DNA of 64,000 nucleotides from Nitrosospira sp. Nsp14 (lineage in GTDB: Bacteria; Pseudomonadota; Gammaproteobacteria; Burkholderiales; Nitrosomonadaceae). This document shows, one piece after another, positions 1-10,746 of this stretch. The translations under genes were made by a program, and so were the position numbers. The stretch is taken from positions 1-64,000 of the forward strand of contig NZ_FOPV01000002.1 of assembly GCF_900113575.1 (NCBI RefSeq). Reading direction: 5' to 3'. The notes beneath the pieces are model-generated. The model was not told where the DNA came from. It did not search any database and saw nothing but the letters and a program-made list of their open reading frames with translations. Position 1 is the stretch's first letter, and every line of letters begins with the position of its first letter.

Positions 1-1163
<1,163 letters not shown>

Positions 1164-1204
1164 TCAGTTTTACTCCGGCTCAGTGGGTCAGTATTACAGC
1201 GGCG

Positions 1205-1478
1205 CTAACAGTTACTTTTCGGAATTCTTTCATTTTTATGCAGTGGTCGGTTGTGGCCATGACGTATGACCGGCCAGCGCTTGAGCGTCGAGTCCTAGCC
1301 TTTTAGCATCGGTCAGTGCCTTGGCTCGAATGTCGTGAAGGGTGAAACGCTCTCCGCCTGACTCTGCCCATTTCACTTGTACGCGGTTCCACATCGCTTT
1401 GAATCCAGCAATGTACAGACTGAGGGATACAGCCTTGGACGAGGTTTTCCTGAAGATGAATACGGAGCCGCAGCGCAC
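1205..1478 (-). pseudogene. Tyrosine recombinase/integrase remnant (C-terminal part)
   Basis: The minus-strand frame from 1478 contains LHDIRAKALTDA and ALAGHTS, the HxxR and GH motifs of the tyrosine recombinase C-terminal domain. Near 1257-1262 the frame slips by one base. The expected continuation, MATTDHCIKMKE, is found in the adjacent frame down to about 1205, where the IS21 end begins. In that continuation Cys occupies the place where the catalytic tyrosine is normally found (TTxxYI). Upstream an in-frame TGA closes the frame, and nothing recognisable of the N-terminal part remains. The gene is therefore broken by truncation, a frameshift and loss of the nucleophile. Confidence 0.75.
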
Positions 1479-1554
1479 GGATGGAGTACGTCAGGATCCC
1501 AGTGAGGGCTTCTTTAGCCGAAATGGGCGGCCACAGCCGACACGAGGTGTACCC

Positions 1555-2073
1555 TCATTGTAATGGAATTAAGTGCCCAATGAGAGTTACAACCAAACTA
1601 GTATGACCGATAGTATCATCGCTAGTATCAGGGACATACATCCGCGCAGAAGGAGTTTGCCCAGCTTCGTAGTAAAAGGTGGTTTGAGCACTCAAGTGAC
1701 GGGCGGCTTTGTAAGGCTTCGTCACGAATAGTGTTCCGTTACCTCCTTCCAAAATCACAACGGGTATTGTGGGACTTAATTGGGCAGAAACGTGCGTAAT
1801 AACCAACCGCTGTCCCTTCGGTACTTCTGCATAACGTAAAACACATTGAGGTGCACAGGTTGACAAGTCTGCAATAGATTGCTCGACCTGATACGGGGTC
1901 ACGCTAATATTCACTGTACTGTGAACGTTAACCGGGTTTGTTTTTCCATCGGTTACAAGTACCTGTGAGGCTTGCTGTGCGAATGCGTCGGTGCCTAATA
2001 ACCAAAAAGCTTGGATTGAGAGTATGCTTACTGCAATACCCACTCTCTTTGCAGCTACTTGCAGGATTTTCAT
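1555..2073 (-). CDS. Small secreted protein of unknown function
   Basis: This 172-residue protein has a clear signal peptide: a basic start, a hydrophobic stretch and a likely cut after GTDAFA near residue 33. The mature part is rich in Val, Thr and Ser and has no membrane helix. Two Cys lie close together (STCAPQC). The ATG at 2073 was chosen because GAGG sits five bases upstream; a GTG two codons earlier is possible. I do not recognise the family. It stands alone between the integrase remnant and a long gene-poor stretch, and the periplasm or outside of the cell is the likely location. Confidence 0.65.
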   Translation of the reverse strand: MKILQVAAKRVGIAVSILSIQAFWLLGTDAFAQQASQVLVTDGKTNPVNVHSTVNISVTPYQVEQSIADLSTCAPQCVLRYAEVPKGQRLVITHVSAQLSPTIPVVILEGGNGTLFVTKPYKAARHLSAQTTFYYEAGQTPSARMYVPDTSDDTIGHTSLVVTLIGHLIPLQ

Positions 2074-3412
2074 AATCACCTCGTTTGTTCAGAATCCTTC
2101 CACCATAAGTGCGGGAGCGGAAACTGTCTTCTTATTATCACTATAGGAGAATAGTTGAGGTTTATAACACGTAACGGGTTTCAGTCCCAACACGCTCTTT
2201 GTTTACTTTCTTTGTGTACAGAGCAGAAATTAAGACATTAGGCCTACGGTGATGCAACCACAATTAGGAAAATTATGAGGCACCCACATCTGATACTTAC
2301 GCCATCCCTAAAACCCGCATCAAATATGGTTGTTAACTATAGCCCTCATCAGCCACCCGAAGTGCTTGTTATTACCAATGGTCGTACCCAGCTTAAGGGT
2401 CGTGGTGCATCGACTGCCCGGCCGTTTGTCACTTACGTTCCTGGTGACGCCATCTCCCTTCAGCGACGAGGCGATCCGTGGTGCGTACGGTTCACCTCCC
2501 ATTTGTCATGTTCCCAAACTTCGTAAGGCACATGGGTGCCGAAGTAAGTTTAACTGCCCCCTTCCCTCATGAGCCATCTATCTTGCGTCATTCTCCAGTA
2601 CGTTGAGTACATCCGCTGCTAACCCCTCGTGCGCGGATAGGGGGATTGGTAGACCGAACGCGATTTTAAATTTTAGCCGTCGGCAATCTTTTCTTGTCGT
2701 CCAGCGCTCCCGCTTAATCCTCCTGAAAGCAGGTTAAATACGCTTGCCAAACTTTCCCGCGCTAGCCGAAGTTCCCAATTCAGAATTTTTGGCGGTTTGT
2801 GTTAGGTAACGTACAGACTAGCGTCTTGGGGGAAGCCAATACTCTTGGGAACAATCTAAAAAAATAAAAACCAGACCAGCAGATCAAGGTTGAAATGCTT
2901 GTAGCAGCTTAGGCGCGTAGCGAGTTTAAACCCGATACAGCCACGTTGAATCCCCCCCACTAGGTATGCAGGAGTTACAGGAGTTATGGCAGATCCAACG
3001 GTGCCCGCTATTCAGTATATGAAATTAAGTTGTAACAACCGCATGATACGTTAGTACATCGGTAAACTAGCACATGATACGTTATTACACGTCCAACATC
3101 TGCACAGCCCGGGTAGAAACTTCCCATATTGCATATCCGGTGCATCGGGGGAAGAGCAATAAGTGTAGATGCTTTGTAATCATTAGGCCATTGGGGCAAT
3201 TTACTCAGACTAAGGCTCGATAAGTGGACTTCCGGTATTAACGTGAGATCTCGTCACATACGCATATCTAGAACGGTGAGTGAACACCGTTAACCGTGCC
3301 GGTTGTCGTGAGGGTCCGTATGAGGCAGCGGTGTTGGGTACGGTTTGTACCTCCCGGGGCCTGGTTTAGGCGACTGTCAATTTACTGTTTTGCTGTTCAA
3401 GCTATCTTTTAA
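2074..3412. other. Gene-poor stretch upstream of epsA
   Basis: No open frame here has a convincing protein; the short frames (for example 2275-2526) lack ribosome-binding sites and known motifs. Visible structure includes two near-identical 16-base blocks around 3042-3095 (ATGATACGTTAGTAC and ATGATACGTTATTAC). An AACGGTG/CACCGTT hairpin lies at 3272-3291, followed at once by AACCG/CGGTT at 3292-3304. The last 150 bases probably form the leader or promoter region of epsA. Confidence 0.5.
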
Positions 3413-4216
3413 GTGACATTTGAATCAATGGGCCCGTTCTCATCACTTTCCTCAGATCATCTTCAGCGCTACTTTCGTATCATTCAGGAAGGAGTTGCTG
3501 TGCGCCGGCATTTTGACCTGTTGAAATGGCTTCAGGGAGAAATGCAGCACTATCTGCCGCATGAAATCATGCTGGTTGCTTGGGGGGATTTTAGCTCCGA
3601 CGTTATACGATACGATATTGTCTCTGCATTACCAGGAGTCAGAACAGCGCATTCCGAACCGGCTGGTCTTTCTCCCTTGGTCCGTGGGCTCTATAATCGT
3701 TGGGTTGACGTAGGAAGAACGCCATTGATATCGAGTGTCGATGAAATCGGTATTCTTCCTGAGTATAATGCCCTGCAATGCTCATTTGGCAGGGCCTTGC
3801 ATGGCATGCGTTCATACGGCTTGCACGGCATCAGCGATAAACGGGGGCGTGACGAATGTCTTTATGTAATGTTCAGCTCGCAAGACAAACTCAACGATGC
3901 GACACTCAGCACAATAGAGATTCTGCTGCCCTATCTTGATTCTGCCTTGCGTCGGGTTGCACCTCTGCCGAGTTCTTCTTTTCAGGTACCATATCTGCCC
4001 AGTTCACGAGGCTGTGAAGACTTTAGACTGAGTGAGCGCGAAGCGGAAATCATGGATTGGGTAAGGAAGGGAAAAACCAACGCCGAGATCGGAAGCATCC
4101 TGTGCATAAGTTCATATACCGTGAAAAATCACTTGCATCAAATTTTCAGGAAGCTCGACGTGTATAACCGGATGCAAGCTGTTTCCAAGATAGAGCGGAG
4201 TCCGAGTCATGGCTGA
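3413..4216 (+). CDS. epsA: LuxR-type regulator EpsA of the XrtB/EPS locus
   Basis: This 267-residue protein has an N-terminal region without a known sensory signature and a C-terminal LuxR-type DNA-binding domain (about residues 203-258: LSEREAEIMDWV, GKTNAEIG, YTVKNHLHQIFRKL). The overall form matches the EpsA regulators found at the head of exosortase-B EPS clusters. The start is either GTG 3413 or ATG 3428; neither has a strong ribosome-binding site. The stop overlaps the start of the next gene by eight bases, so the two are co-transcribed. Control of the eps genes downstream is inferred from position. Confidence 0.8.
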   Translation: MTFESMGPFSSLSSDHLQRYFRIIQEGVAVRRHFDLLKWLQGEMQHYLPHEIMLVAWGDFSSDVIRYDIVSALPGVRTAHSEPAGLSPLVRGLYNRWVDVGRTPLISSVDEIGILPEYNALQCSFGRALHGMRSYGLHGISDKRGRDECLYVMFSSQDKLNDATLSTIEILLPYLDSALRRVAPLPSSSFQVPYLPSSRGCEDFRLSEREAEIMDWVRKGKTNAEIGSILCISSYTVKNHLHQIFRKLDVYNRMQAVSKIERSPSHG

Positions 4217-5627
4217 AGCAAATCCGACATTTTCCGCTTCCACGGTTCCCTCTGGCCATTCGAAAGCGCCGCTCGGCAACAACATGTTGAGCGCCGTCGA
4301 GGCTATCCTCGATCCCGCCGCTCTTACGCTGTCGCTATGGGCGGTTAGCGCGAGCATTGAAGGAGTACTGCTTCCACCCTACCTGATTCTGGCAGTTATC
4401 GTGTTCTCGATTACTTTCCCAGGCACCTCGCGTCTGCAATCCAGCATCAGGGGAGTAATCTTCGATGTCTTGTACAGTTGGTTTTGGGTCGTATTGCTAC
4501 TGCTGTTTCTTGGTTTTGCGACAGGATATATTGCCGAATTTTCCAGCCAAACCTTAACGACATGGCTTTGGGTCGCGCCCTTGAGCCAGATCGGCGCACA
4601 CTTGGCACTACGCACTGCTGCGCCTTTCCTGCTGATGCTCCAAGGCCCGCCACAGCGCGCGATCATCGTGGGCATGAATGAACAGGGGGTCGCGCTCGCA
4701 AGCCGCATCCAGGAGACACGCTATTCCAAGATCGAGTTATCTGGCTATTTCGACGATCGGAATCCAAGCAGATTATATGAGACCGCGCATGGGCAATTGC
4801 TGGGACGGTTGCGCGAACTTCCCTATTTCGTAAAGGAAAACCGAATACAGTACATTTATCTGTCATTGCCCATGGCCTCCCAGCCACGTATTCTCCATGT
4901 GCTTGACGAGCTGAAAGACACGACGGCCTCGATCTATTTTGTACCCGACATGTTCATTACCGACCTTATTCAGGGACGGAGCGGAACCGTTTGCGGTACC
5001 CCCGTCATTTCCGTTTGCGAATCGCCCTTTACTGGCTCAAATGGGCTGATCAAGCGGGCGAGCGATATTGTTCTATCACTGCTCATCCTGACTTTGATCT
5101 CCCCACTTCTGTTTCTCATCGCCCTCGCTGTAAAATTCGATTCGCCCGGTCCTGTTATTTTCAAGCAGCGGCGCTACGGTCTTGATGGAGAAGAGATCCT
5201 TGTCTACAAGTTTCGATCGATGCGAGTATGCGAGGATGGCGACACGATCCGTCAAGCGCAGAAGGATGACAATCGGGTAACACGCATCGGGGCTTTTCTG
5301 CGAAAAAATTCATTGGATGAGTTGCCTCAGTTTGTGAACGTCCTTCAGGGCTGCATGAGCATCGTCGGGCCAAGGCCTCATGCCGTGGCGCACAATGAGA
5401 TCTACCGTAACCTGATAAAGGGCTACATGATTCGCCACAAGGTCAAACCGGGAATAACCGGCTGGGCTCAGGTCAACGGTTACCGGGGCGAAACGCGCAC
5501 GCTGGACAAAATGCAGGCGCGTATCGATCATGACCTCGATTATTTGCGCAACTGGTCATTGCGCCTCGATTTGCATATTATCGTAAAAACCGTCCTGATC
5601 GTGTTGCGGGATAGAGCGGCTTATTGA
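4209..5627 (+). CDS. Undecaprenyl-phosphate sugar phosphotransferase (WcaJ/EpsB-like)
   Basis: This 472-residue membrane protein has hydrophobic segments in its first 140 residues, then a CoA-binding-like middle domain (IIVGMNEQG). The C-terminal bacterial sugar transferase domain runs from about residue 283 and includes KRASDIVLSLLIL, FKQRRYGLDG, YKFRSM and VGPRPHAVAHNE. Such enzymes start a repeat unit by transferring a hexose-1-phosphate onto undecaprenyl phosphate at the inner membrane. It is coupled to epsA and precedes epsL, as expected for the priming enzyme of the cluster. Glucose is the commonest substrate in the family, but specificity cannot be read from sequence. Confidence 0.88.
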   Translation: MAEANPTFSASTVPSGHSKAPLGNNMLSAVEAILDPAALTLSLWAVSASIEGVLLPPYLILAVIVFSITFPGTSRLQSSIRGVIFDVLYSWFWVVLLLLFLGFATGYIAEFSSQTLTTWLWVAPLSQIGAHLALRTAAPFLLMLQGPPQRAIIVGMNEQGVALASRIQETRYSKIELSGYFDDRNPSRLYETAHGQLLGRLRELPYFVKENRIQYIYLSLPMASQPRILHVLDELKDTTASIYFVPDMFITDLIQGRSGTVCGTPVISVCESPFTGSNGLIKRASDIVLSLLILTLISPLLFLIALAVKFDSPGPVIFKQRRYGLDGEEILVYKFRSMRVCEDGDTIRQAQKDDNRVTRIGAFLRKNSLDELPQFVNVLQGCMSIVGPRPHAVAHNEIYRNLIKGYMIRHKVKPGITGWAQVNGYRGETRTLDKMQARIDHDLDYLRNWSLRLDLHIIVKTVLIVLRDRAAY

Positions 5628-5960
5628 TGAATTCCTGAACAAGATGTTGGCGGGGCACTTTCGCAAAAGTGGGAGTCATAAGCGTGTCCCTGGGTGGATG
5701 AACACGTGCGGACACGGCGACGACTGAGCCACAAATGAGCGTGCAGTACTGTTTGGTAAAACTTTGTCAAAGATGGCAGGACGCGGGCTACAATCCCGGT
5801 TACGATATAGAACTTGCCAAGCGAGTGGACGCGAGAGCAGCGGGAATAAGGCCGGACAAGAGGGTCCCGCGACTCGTGATGGCCCGTAAGAACTATTGTT
5901 CAAAAAGGTTATGAGGTGATACCGTTGTGACACCGGCGCGCGGGGAACTGAAAATACATA
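5628..5960. other. Intergenic leader upstream of epsL
   Basis: This stretch has no gene. A short inverted repeat CACTTT/AAAGTG lies near 5657-5672. A possible sigma-70 promoter, listed separately, lies at 5764-5794. About 165 bases of leader then run to the epsL start. Confidence 0.5.
5764..5794 (+). promoter_or_regulatory. Possible sigma-70 promoter of epsL
   Basis: TTGTCA at 5764-5769 and TACAAT at 5789-5794 resemble the -35 and -10 boxes. The 19-base spacer is longer than the ideal 17. It lies at the right distance to drive epsL. The evidence is only motif matching. Confidence 0.35.
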
Positions 5961-7250
5961 ATGAAAATAACATTGCTGCTGAATGGCTCCTATTTTAGTC
6001 GCCGTTGGCTTGGAATCGCTGCTCTCGTATGCCTGTCGCTGTTCGCCCAATATGCTGTGGCTGATGCTGGGGACACATTCAACCTGACGGGGGGCACAAC
6101 TTTTCTTTACGATAGTAATGTGTTTCGGCTCTCACCCACTGTTCCTCCATTGTTGTTTACGGGAAGAGATACTACGTCCGATCTCATAATTACTACGACG
6201 GGTGCGCTAAGTGTGAACAAGCATTATTCAATGCAGCGTTTCGAGGTCAATGGCAGTCTCGTCGACAATCGCTACCACAATTTTGATTACCTCAACTTTC
6301 TGGGGAAAAACGGCACGGCTACCTGGCATTGGTATGTTACCCCCTATTTATATGGCAAATTAACGGGGAACCACCGGGAGGCGCTCAACAACTTTGCTGA
6401 TCTTACAGGCTTCGCTAACTCCACCAACCGCAATTTACGTACCGATAATAATGCTCGTTTTGACGCCGTTTTGGAGCTTGATGGCGCATGGCGCCTTATT
6501 GGGGGAGTAAGCTATGACGTGCGTACGAATAGCCGGCTGACTGTGCAGGATTTCGATAACACGGTTCTCTCCGTAGAGGGCGGACTCCGTTATGCCTTCC
6601 CTTCGGGGAGTTCGCTTACCTATAAGGTCAGACAGGGGTATGGAGAATTCTATAAAAGAGACCAACCCCTTCCCGCTCAGCTTTTCGACAATCAGTTTGA
6701 CGAGCGAGAGCATGAGTTACGGCTTATGTGGCCGGTTACTGGAAAGACGTCGATCGACGCACGCGTCGGGCATTTCGCGCGCCATCATGCTCACTTCCCG
6801 CAGCGGGATTTTGATGGCTTTGTCGGTAATTTCAACCTTAACTGGGCTGTTACCGGCCAGACGCGCATAACGGCGGGCTGGGCGCGCGATCTCTTCAACT
6901 TTCAGGTTGCACCGGGGCAATTTCAGAATTCCCCTTTTTTCGACCCGTTTTCTGCTAGCTTCGCGTCTGCAAACCGCGTGTTCTTTGCGCCTGTATGGCA
7001 GATAACGGAAAAGGTTGCGTTGCGCCTGCGTTACGACTATAGCTTGCGCGATTATCTGGGAGCAGTCGAGATGGTACCCGGCGGAAGTCGTACCGATACC
7101 CAGCACTCGGGACTGATCGCACTGGACTGGCAGCCGCTGCGGGCGGTGTTTCTAAGCGGTGCCCTGCAGAGAGACCACCGTTCGTCCGACCATAGAGGCT
7201 TCGATTTCGACGCCTCATCGGCGAGCGTTTCGGCAAGACTCAATTTTTAG
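5961..7250 (+). CDS. epsL: EpsL, outer-membrane beta-barrel of EPS export
   Basis: This 429-residue protein has a signal peptide (hydrophobic stretch around residues 14-30, ending near YAVADA) followed by alternating beta-strand sequence. It ends in a short strand terminating in Phe (SVSARLNF), as outer-membrane barrels do. The pattern fits the EpsL proteins of XrtB-type EPS clusters, proposed to act in or near the outer-membrane export step. It lies between the priming transferase and epsDEFG. A probable separate promoter lies upstream, and 220 bases separate it from epsD. Confidence 0.8.
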   Translation: MKITLLLNGSYFSRRWLGIAALVCLSLFAQYAVADAGDTFNLTGGTTFLYDSNVFRLSPTVPPLLFTGRDTTSDLIITTTGALSVNKHYSMQRFEVNGSLVDNRYHNFDYLNFLGKNGTATWHWYVTPYLYGKLTGNHREALNNFADLTGFANSTNRNLRTDNNARFDAVLELDGAWRLIGGVSYDVRTNSRLTVQDFDNTVLSVEGGLRYAFPSGSSLTYKVRQGYGEFYKRDQPLPAQLFDNQFDEREHELRLMWPVTGKTSIDARVGHFARHHAHFPQRDFDGFVGNFNLNWAVTGQTRITAGWARDLFNFQVAPGQFQNSPFFDPFSASFASANRVFFAPVWQITEKVALRLRYDYSLRDYLGAVEMVPGGSRTDTQHSGLIALDWQPLRAVFLSGALQRDHRSSDHRGFDFDASSASVSARLNF

Positions 7251-7370
7251 CGCTTAGTCGGGACAACTGGATGAACGGGAAAACAAGCGAAAAACTAAAG
7301 GTGATATGTGCTGTATAGACGCCGCAAAAACCGGTTATTTTTTATCAAGCTGAGTCAGCCAACCGGTTCA

Positions 7371-7399
7371 TTGACGACATTTATTATCTCGTGTATATC
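7371..7399 (+). promoter_or_regulatory. Putative sigma-70 promoter of the epsD-wzy operon
   Basis: TTGACG at 7371-7376 and TATATC at 7394-7399 are separated by exactly 17 bases and lie 73 bases upstream of epsD. The region just before carries two AACCGGTT palindromes (near 7328 and 7361) that could serve as operator or terminator sequence. Confidence 0.55.
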
Positions 7400-7471
7400 A
7401 CAAAACGGGGAAAGGCAGCTTTGCTAGGGACGGAGCGTCTAACACATAATTTCACATAATCGAAGGCATAA

Positions 7472-8449
7472 ATGCGGATCATCGGTAACAATATAATTTC
7501 TATAATACTCGTTCCATCGGTTGCGCTAGCGATCGCCGGTTGCGGTAACAAAGACGCCGAAAAGCCAAAACCCGCCACCCAGATCGCTGCTAAAGTCAAT
7601 TCGGGCGAAATTTCGGTTCACCAGCTCAACTATGTGTTGACGCGGACTCCCGGAGCTGGTGCGGTGAGTCCCGAAATGGCGCCCAAGGTCCGCCGCGAGG
7701 TTCTCGATCGCCTGGTGGATCAGGAGCTTGCAGTCGAGAAAGCAATTGAAAAAAAACTTGATCGTTCACCGGAAGTGCTTCTTGCTCTTGAGAATGCGCG
7801 CCGCGAGATTCTCGCCCGAGCTTACGTCGAGCAGATCACTGCGGGTGCGCCTAAGCCAACTATTGAAGAAGCAAAAAAATATTACGCCGAAAACCCTCCG
7901 CTTTTTGCGGAGCGCCGGATCTATAACATCCAGGAACTCGTATTGCCGGCAGCGGCCGGAGTTGCTGTTGAGTTGCGCGGAATGGTCGACGCCGGTAAGT
8001 CAATGGAAGAGATTGCCAACTGGCTTAAGGGTAAGGGTATAAAGTTTGCTGCCGGTACCGCTACGCGATCAGCTGAACAGATTCCGCTTGAGCTGTTGCC
8101 GAAGATACATCCGCTTAAAACCGGACAGAGCCTTATTCTGGAGGGCCCTCAGACGGTTACGGTGATGAGGCTGGCTGGAGCACAATCGGCCCCGGTATCG
8201 GAAGAGGCTGCATTGCCCCGTATTCAGCAGTTCCTCGGTAACCAGCGCGCCGCCGAAACGGCTAAGCAGGAACTCAAGACCCTGAAGACCAATGCAAAAA
8301 TCACCTACATGGGGGAGTTCGCGGACGATAGCAAGCCACAGACCGCGGCCAAGCCGATCGTGCCTGAGGCAAAGGATCCGGGTATAACAACATCGAACGC
8401 GGCCGGTGCCGGTGTCGTGGTCGAGAGAGGTGTGGCCGGTTTAAAGTGA
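7472..8449 (+). CDS. epsD: EpsD, peptidyl-prolyl isomerase-like lipoprotein
   Basis: This 325-residue protein has a lipoprotein signal ending in IAGC with the modified Cys at about residue 24. A SurA/parvulin-like N-terminal helical region follows (VLDRLVDQELAVEKAIEK, 85-105), then a rotamase-like domain (about 125-250). EpsD proteins of this family occur in XrtB/EPS operons and are thought to assist folding of envelope components, anchored to a membrane on the periplasmic side. A good sigma-70 promoter match precedes it, so it is probably the first gene of the large operon. Confidence 0.85.
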   Translation: MRIIGNNIISIILVPSVALAIAGCGNKDAEKPKPATQIAAKVNSGEISVHQLNYVLTRTPGAGAVSPEMAPKVRREVLDRLVDQELAVEKAIEKKLDRSPEVLLALENARREILARAYVEQITAGAPKPTIEEAKKYYAENPPLFAERRIYNIQELVLPAAAGVAVELRGMVDAGKSMEEIANWLKGKGIKFAAGTATRSAEQIPLELLPKIHPLKTGQSLILEGPQTVTVMRLAGAQSAPVSEEAALPRIQQFLGNQRAAETAKQELKTLKTNAKITYMGEFADDSKPQTAAKPIVPEAKDPGITTSNAAGAGVVVERGVAGLK

Positions 8450-8491
8450 AACTATCCAACTATTATAATCTATAAAGGAAATTTGACATCC

Positions 8492-9289
8492 ATGACTCAA
8501 GTTTTGATGCGGATACTCGCTCTTTTCTTTACCCTGTTCGCGACGACGGTCTTTGCGGAAACCAATCATGATTATCCGCTCGGGCCGGGGGATGTGCTGC
8601 GCATTCAGGTTTTTCAGAACCCTGATCTCACTACGGAAACGCGGGTGTCCGAGACCGGGTTAATAACTTATCCCCTGATAGGCAACGTTGAAGTCGGTGG
8701 CCTGCCTATCACCGCTGCAGAAAAAAAGATTGCTGCCGCGCTCAAGAACGGCGGTTTCGTTCGGCAACCACAGGTCAATATCATCGTACTGCAAATGCGC
8801 GGGAATCAGGTGAGCGTACTCGGCCAGGTTAGCCGTCCGGGGCGATTTCCGCTTGAAACCCTCAGTCGTGTCAGTGACATGTTGGCGATGGCCGGAGGAG
8901 CCACCCCGACGGGGGATGACTCGGCCATTGTCATAGGCCTACGAGATGGGAAGCCCTTTCGCCAGGTTATCGATATTCCCGGACTCTACCTTGGGGAGAA
9001 GTCGGAACAGGATATCATTCTCTCTGGCGGAGACGTAATCTACGTCCACCGTGCACCCGTTTTTTATATCTATGGTGAAGCTCAGCGCCCCGGTGCTTAT
9101 CGTATCGAACGCGGGATGACTATTATGCAGGCTCTGGCCCAGGGCGGCGGGCACACGGTTCGAGGTAGTGAATGGCGGTTGCGCCTTCACCGCAAGAATG
9201 CCGATGGTGTGGTCGAGAAACTTTCGCCCGAGATGACCGATACGGTACAGCCAAACGACATCATTTACGTGCGGGAAAGTATTTTCTAA
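8492..9289 (+). CDS. epsE: EpsE, Wza-type polysaccharide export lipoprotein-like protein
   Basis: This 265-residue protein has a signal peptide ending VFA, then a poly-export (PES) domain beginning YPLGPGDVLRIQVF and two SLBB-like segments (SVLGQVSRPGRF about 107-118 and YIYGEAQRPGAY about 190-202). Wza homologues form the outer-membrane channel or its periplasmic part for EPS export. The ATG at 8492 was chosen; a TTG three codons earlier lies only three bases from the AAAGGA ribosome-binding site, too close. There is no lipobox, so unlike Wza it may not be lipidated. Confidence 0.88.
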   Translation: MTQVLMRILALFFTLFATTVFAETNHDYPLGPGDVLRIQVFQNPDLTTETRVSETGLITYPLIGNVEVGGLPITAAEKKIAAALKNGGFVRQPQVNIIVLQMRGNQVSVLGQVSRPGRFPLETLSRVSDMLAMAGGATPTGDDSAIVIGLRDGKPFRQVIDIPGLYLGEKSEQDIILSGGDVIYVHRAPVFYIYGEAQRPGAYRIERGMTIMQALAQGGGHTVRGSEWRLRLHRKNADGVVEKLSPEMTDTVQPNDIIYVRESIF

Positions 9290-9305
9290 TATCACCTAGG
9301 AATTC

Positions 9306-10733
9306 ATGACTCTCTCACAATTTCTACGTATCCTTCAGGCGCGCTATAAGGTAGTGCTTCTTACGTTGCTTCTGATCGCGAGTACGACCCTGGTAGTAAG
9401 CCTGGTTCTGCCAAAGGAATACACGGCCTATACAGCGGTGGTGGTCGACGTTAAGTCGCCAGATCCTCTTGTAGGCATGGTGCTGCCCGGATCGCTGACT
9501 CCAGGATATATGGCAACGCAAATCGATATCATAAACAGCGACCGCGTGGCCCACCGCGTCGTCAAACTGTTGCGTATGGATGAAAGCCCGGCTATCCGCG
9601 AGCAGTGGATTGAAGCAACTGAAGGTGAAGGCGATATTGTAGTGTGGCTTGCTGAGCTGTTGAAGAAGAAGCTTTATGTTAAGCCGTCACGCGATAGTAA
9701 TGTCATTAACATCGAGTTCAGCGGTTCAGACCAGAGCTTTGCTGCCGTCGTGGCCAATACCTTTGCGCAGGCATATATAGACGTTAACCTCGAGCTCAAA
9801 GTCGAGCCGGCACGTCAACACTCGGGCTGGTTTGACGATCAGACCAAAGCTCTCCGGGACAAGCTTGAAAAAGCACGGCAGGCACTGTCTTCCTATCAGC
9901 AGGAAACTGGTATTGTCGCTACCGATGAGCGACTTGACTACGAAGTGGCGAAGCTCAACGAGCTATCAACACAGCTTACCGTCGTTCAAGGACAAACCTC
10001 CGACAGCAGCAGCAAACGTAGATCCGCAGAGGATCCGGCGACACTGGCTGAGGTAATGCAAAACCCCTTAATCAATAGCCTGAAATCGGATATCGCGCGC
10101 ATTGAGGCGAAGCTTCAGGAAAGCAGCGTCAATCTCGGCAAAAACCATCCGCAGACACAGCGGACACAGTCGGAACTCGCGTCACTTAGGAACAGACTGG
10201 CTAGCGAGACGCGGCACATCCACAATAGCATCAGTACTTCCTACGCAGTGGGCAAACATAAAGAGGAAGATCTGCGAGAAGCGATCGAAAGGCAAAAAAA
10301 GCACGTACTTGAACTGAACAAGCAGCGCGACCAGATTAGCGTATTGCAGCGTGACGTTGAGGTCGCCCAGCGTAACTTTGAGGCCGTGAGCCAGCGGTTT
10401 GCTCAAACTAGGCTCGAGAGCCTCGCGGTTCAAACGAATATCTCGGTATTAAATCCGGCTTCAATCCCAACAGAACATTCGCGCCCCCGAATTTTGCTCA
10501 ATATGCTGATCTCGCTGTTCCTCGGTCCACTGCTCGGAGTAGGTATTGCGTTGATGCTTGAACTTCTCAATCGTCGTGTACGCTCTGTGGAGGATTTGAT
10601 CGAAGTAATCGAGCTTCCGGTACTTGCCACCATTTCATCTGCCGGACGAACTGCCCCCCGTAAACCTACGCGCAAGCTTTTTCATCGCCGACTACCCATG
10701 CGGGCGATAGGCACGGAAGTCACCGAACACTGA
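9306..10733 (+). CDS. epsF: EpsF, Wzz/GumC-type chain-length determinant
   Basis: This 475-residue inner-membrane protein has a transmembrane segment near residues 17-36, a Wzz domain, a long charged coiled-coil region (about 175-385) and a second membrane segment near 398-420. It belongs to the polysaccharide co-polymerase type that governs chain length and links to the export channel. It starts 16 bases after epsE with AGGA upstream, and epsG follows after 13 bases. The separate cytoplasmic kinase-like partner is EpsG next door, the usual arrangement in this cluster type. Confidence 0.88.
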   Translation: MTLSQFLRILQARYKVVLLTLLLIASTTLVVSLVLPKEYTAYTAVVVDVKSPDPLVGMVLPGSLTPGYMATQIDIINSDRVAHRVVKLLRMDESPAIREQWIEATEGEGDIVVWLAELLKKKLYVKPSRDSNVINIEFSGSDQSFAAVVANTFAQAYIDVNLELKVEPARQHSGWFDDQTKALRDKLEKARQALSSYQQETGIVATDERLDYEVAKLNELSTQLTVVQGQTSDSSSKRRSAEDPATLAEVMQNPLINSLKSDIARIEAKLQESSVNLGKNHPQTQRTQSELASLRNRLASETRHIHNSISTSYAVGKHKEEDLREAIERQKKHVLELNKQRDQISVLQRDVEVAQRNFEAVSQRFAQTRLESLAVQTNISVLNPASIPTEHSRPRILLNMLISLFLGPLLGVGIALMLELLNRRVRSVEDLIEVIELPVLATISSAGRTAPRKPTRKLFHRRLPMRAIGTEVTEH

Positions 10734-10746
10734 GCGGAATAAAATT

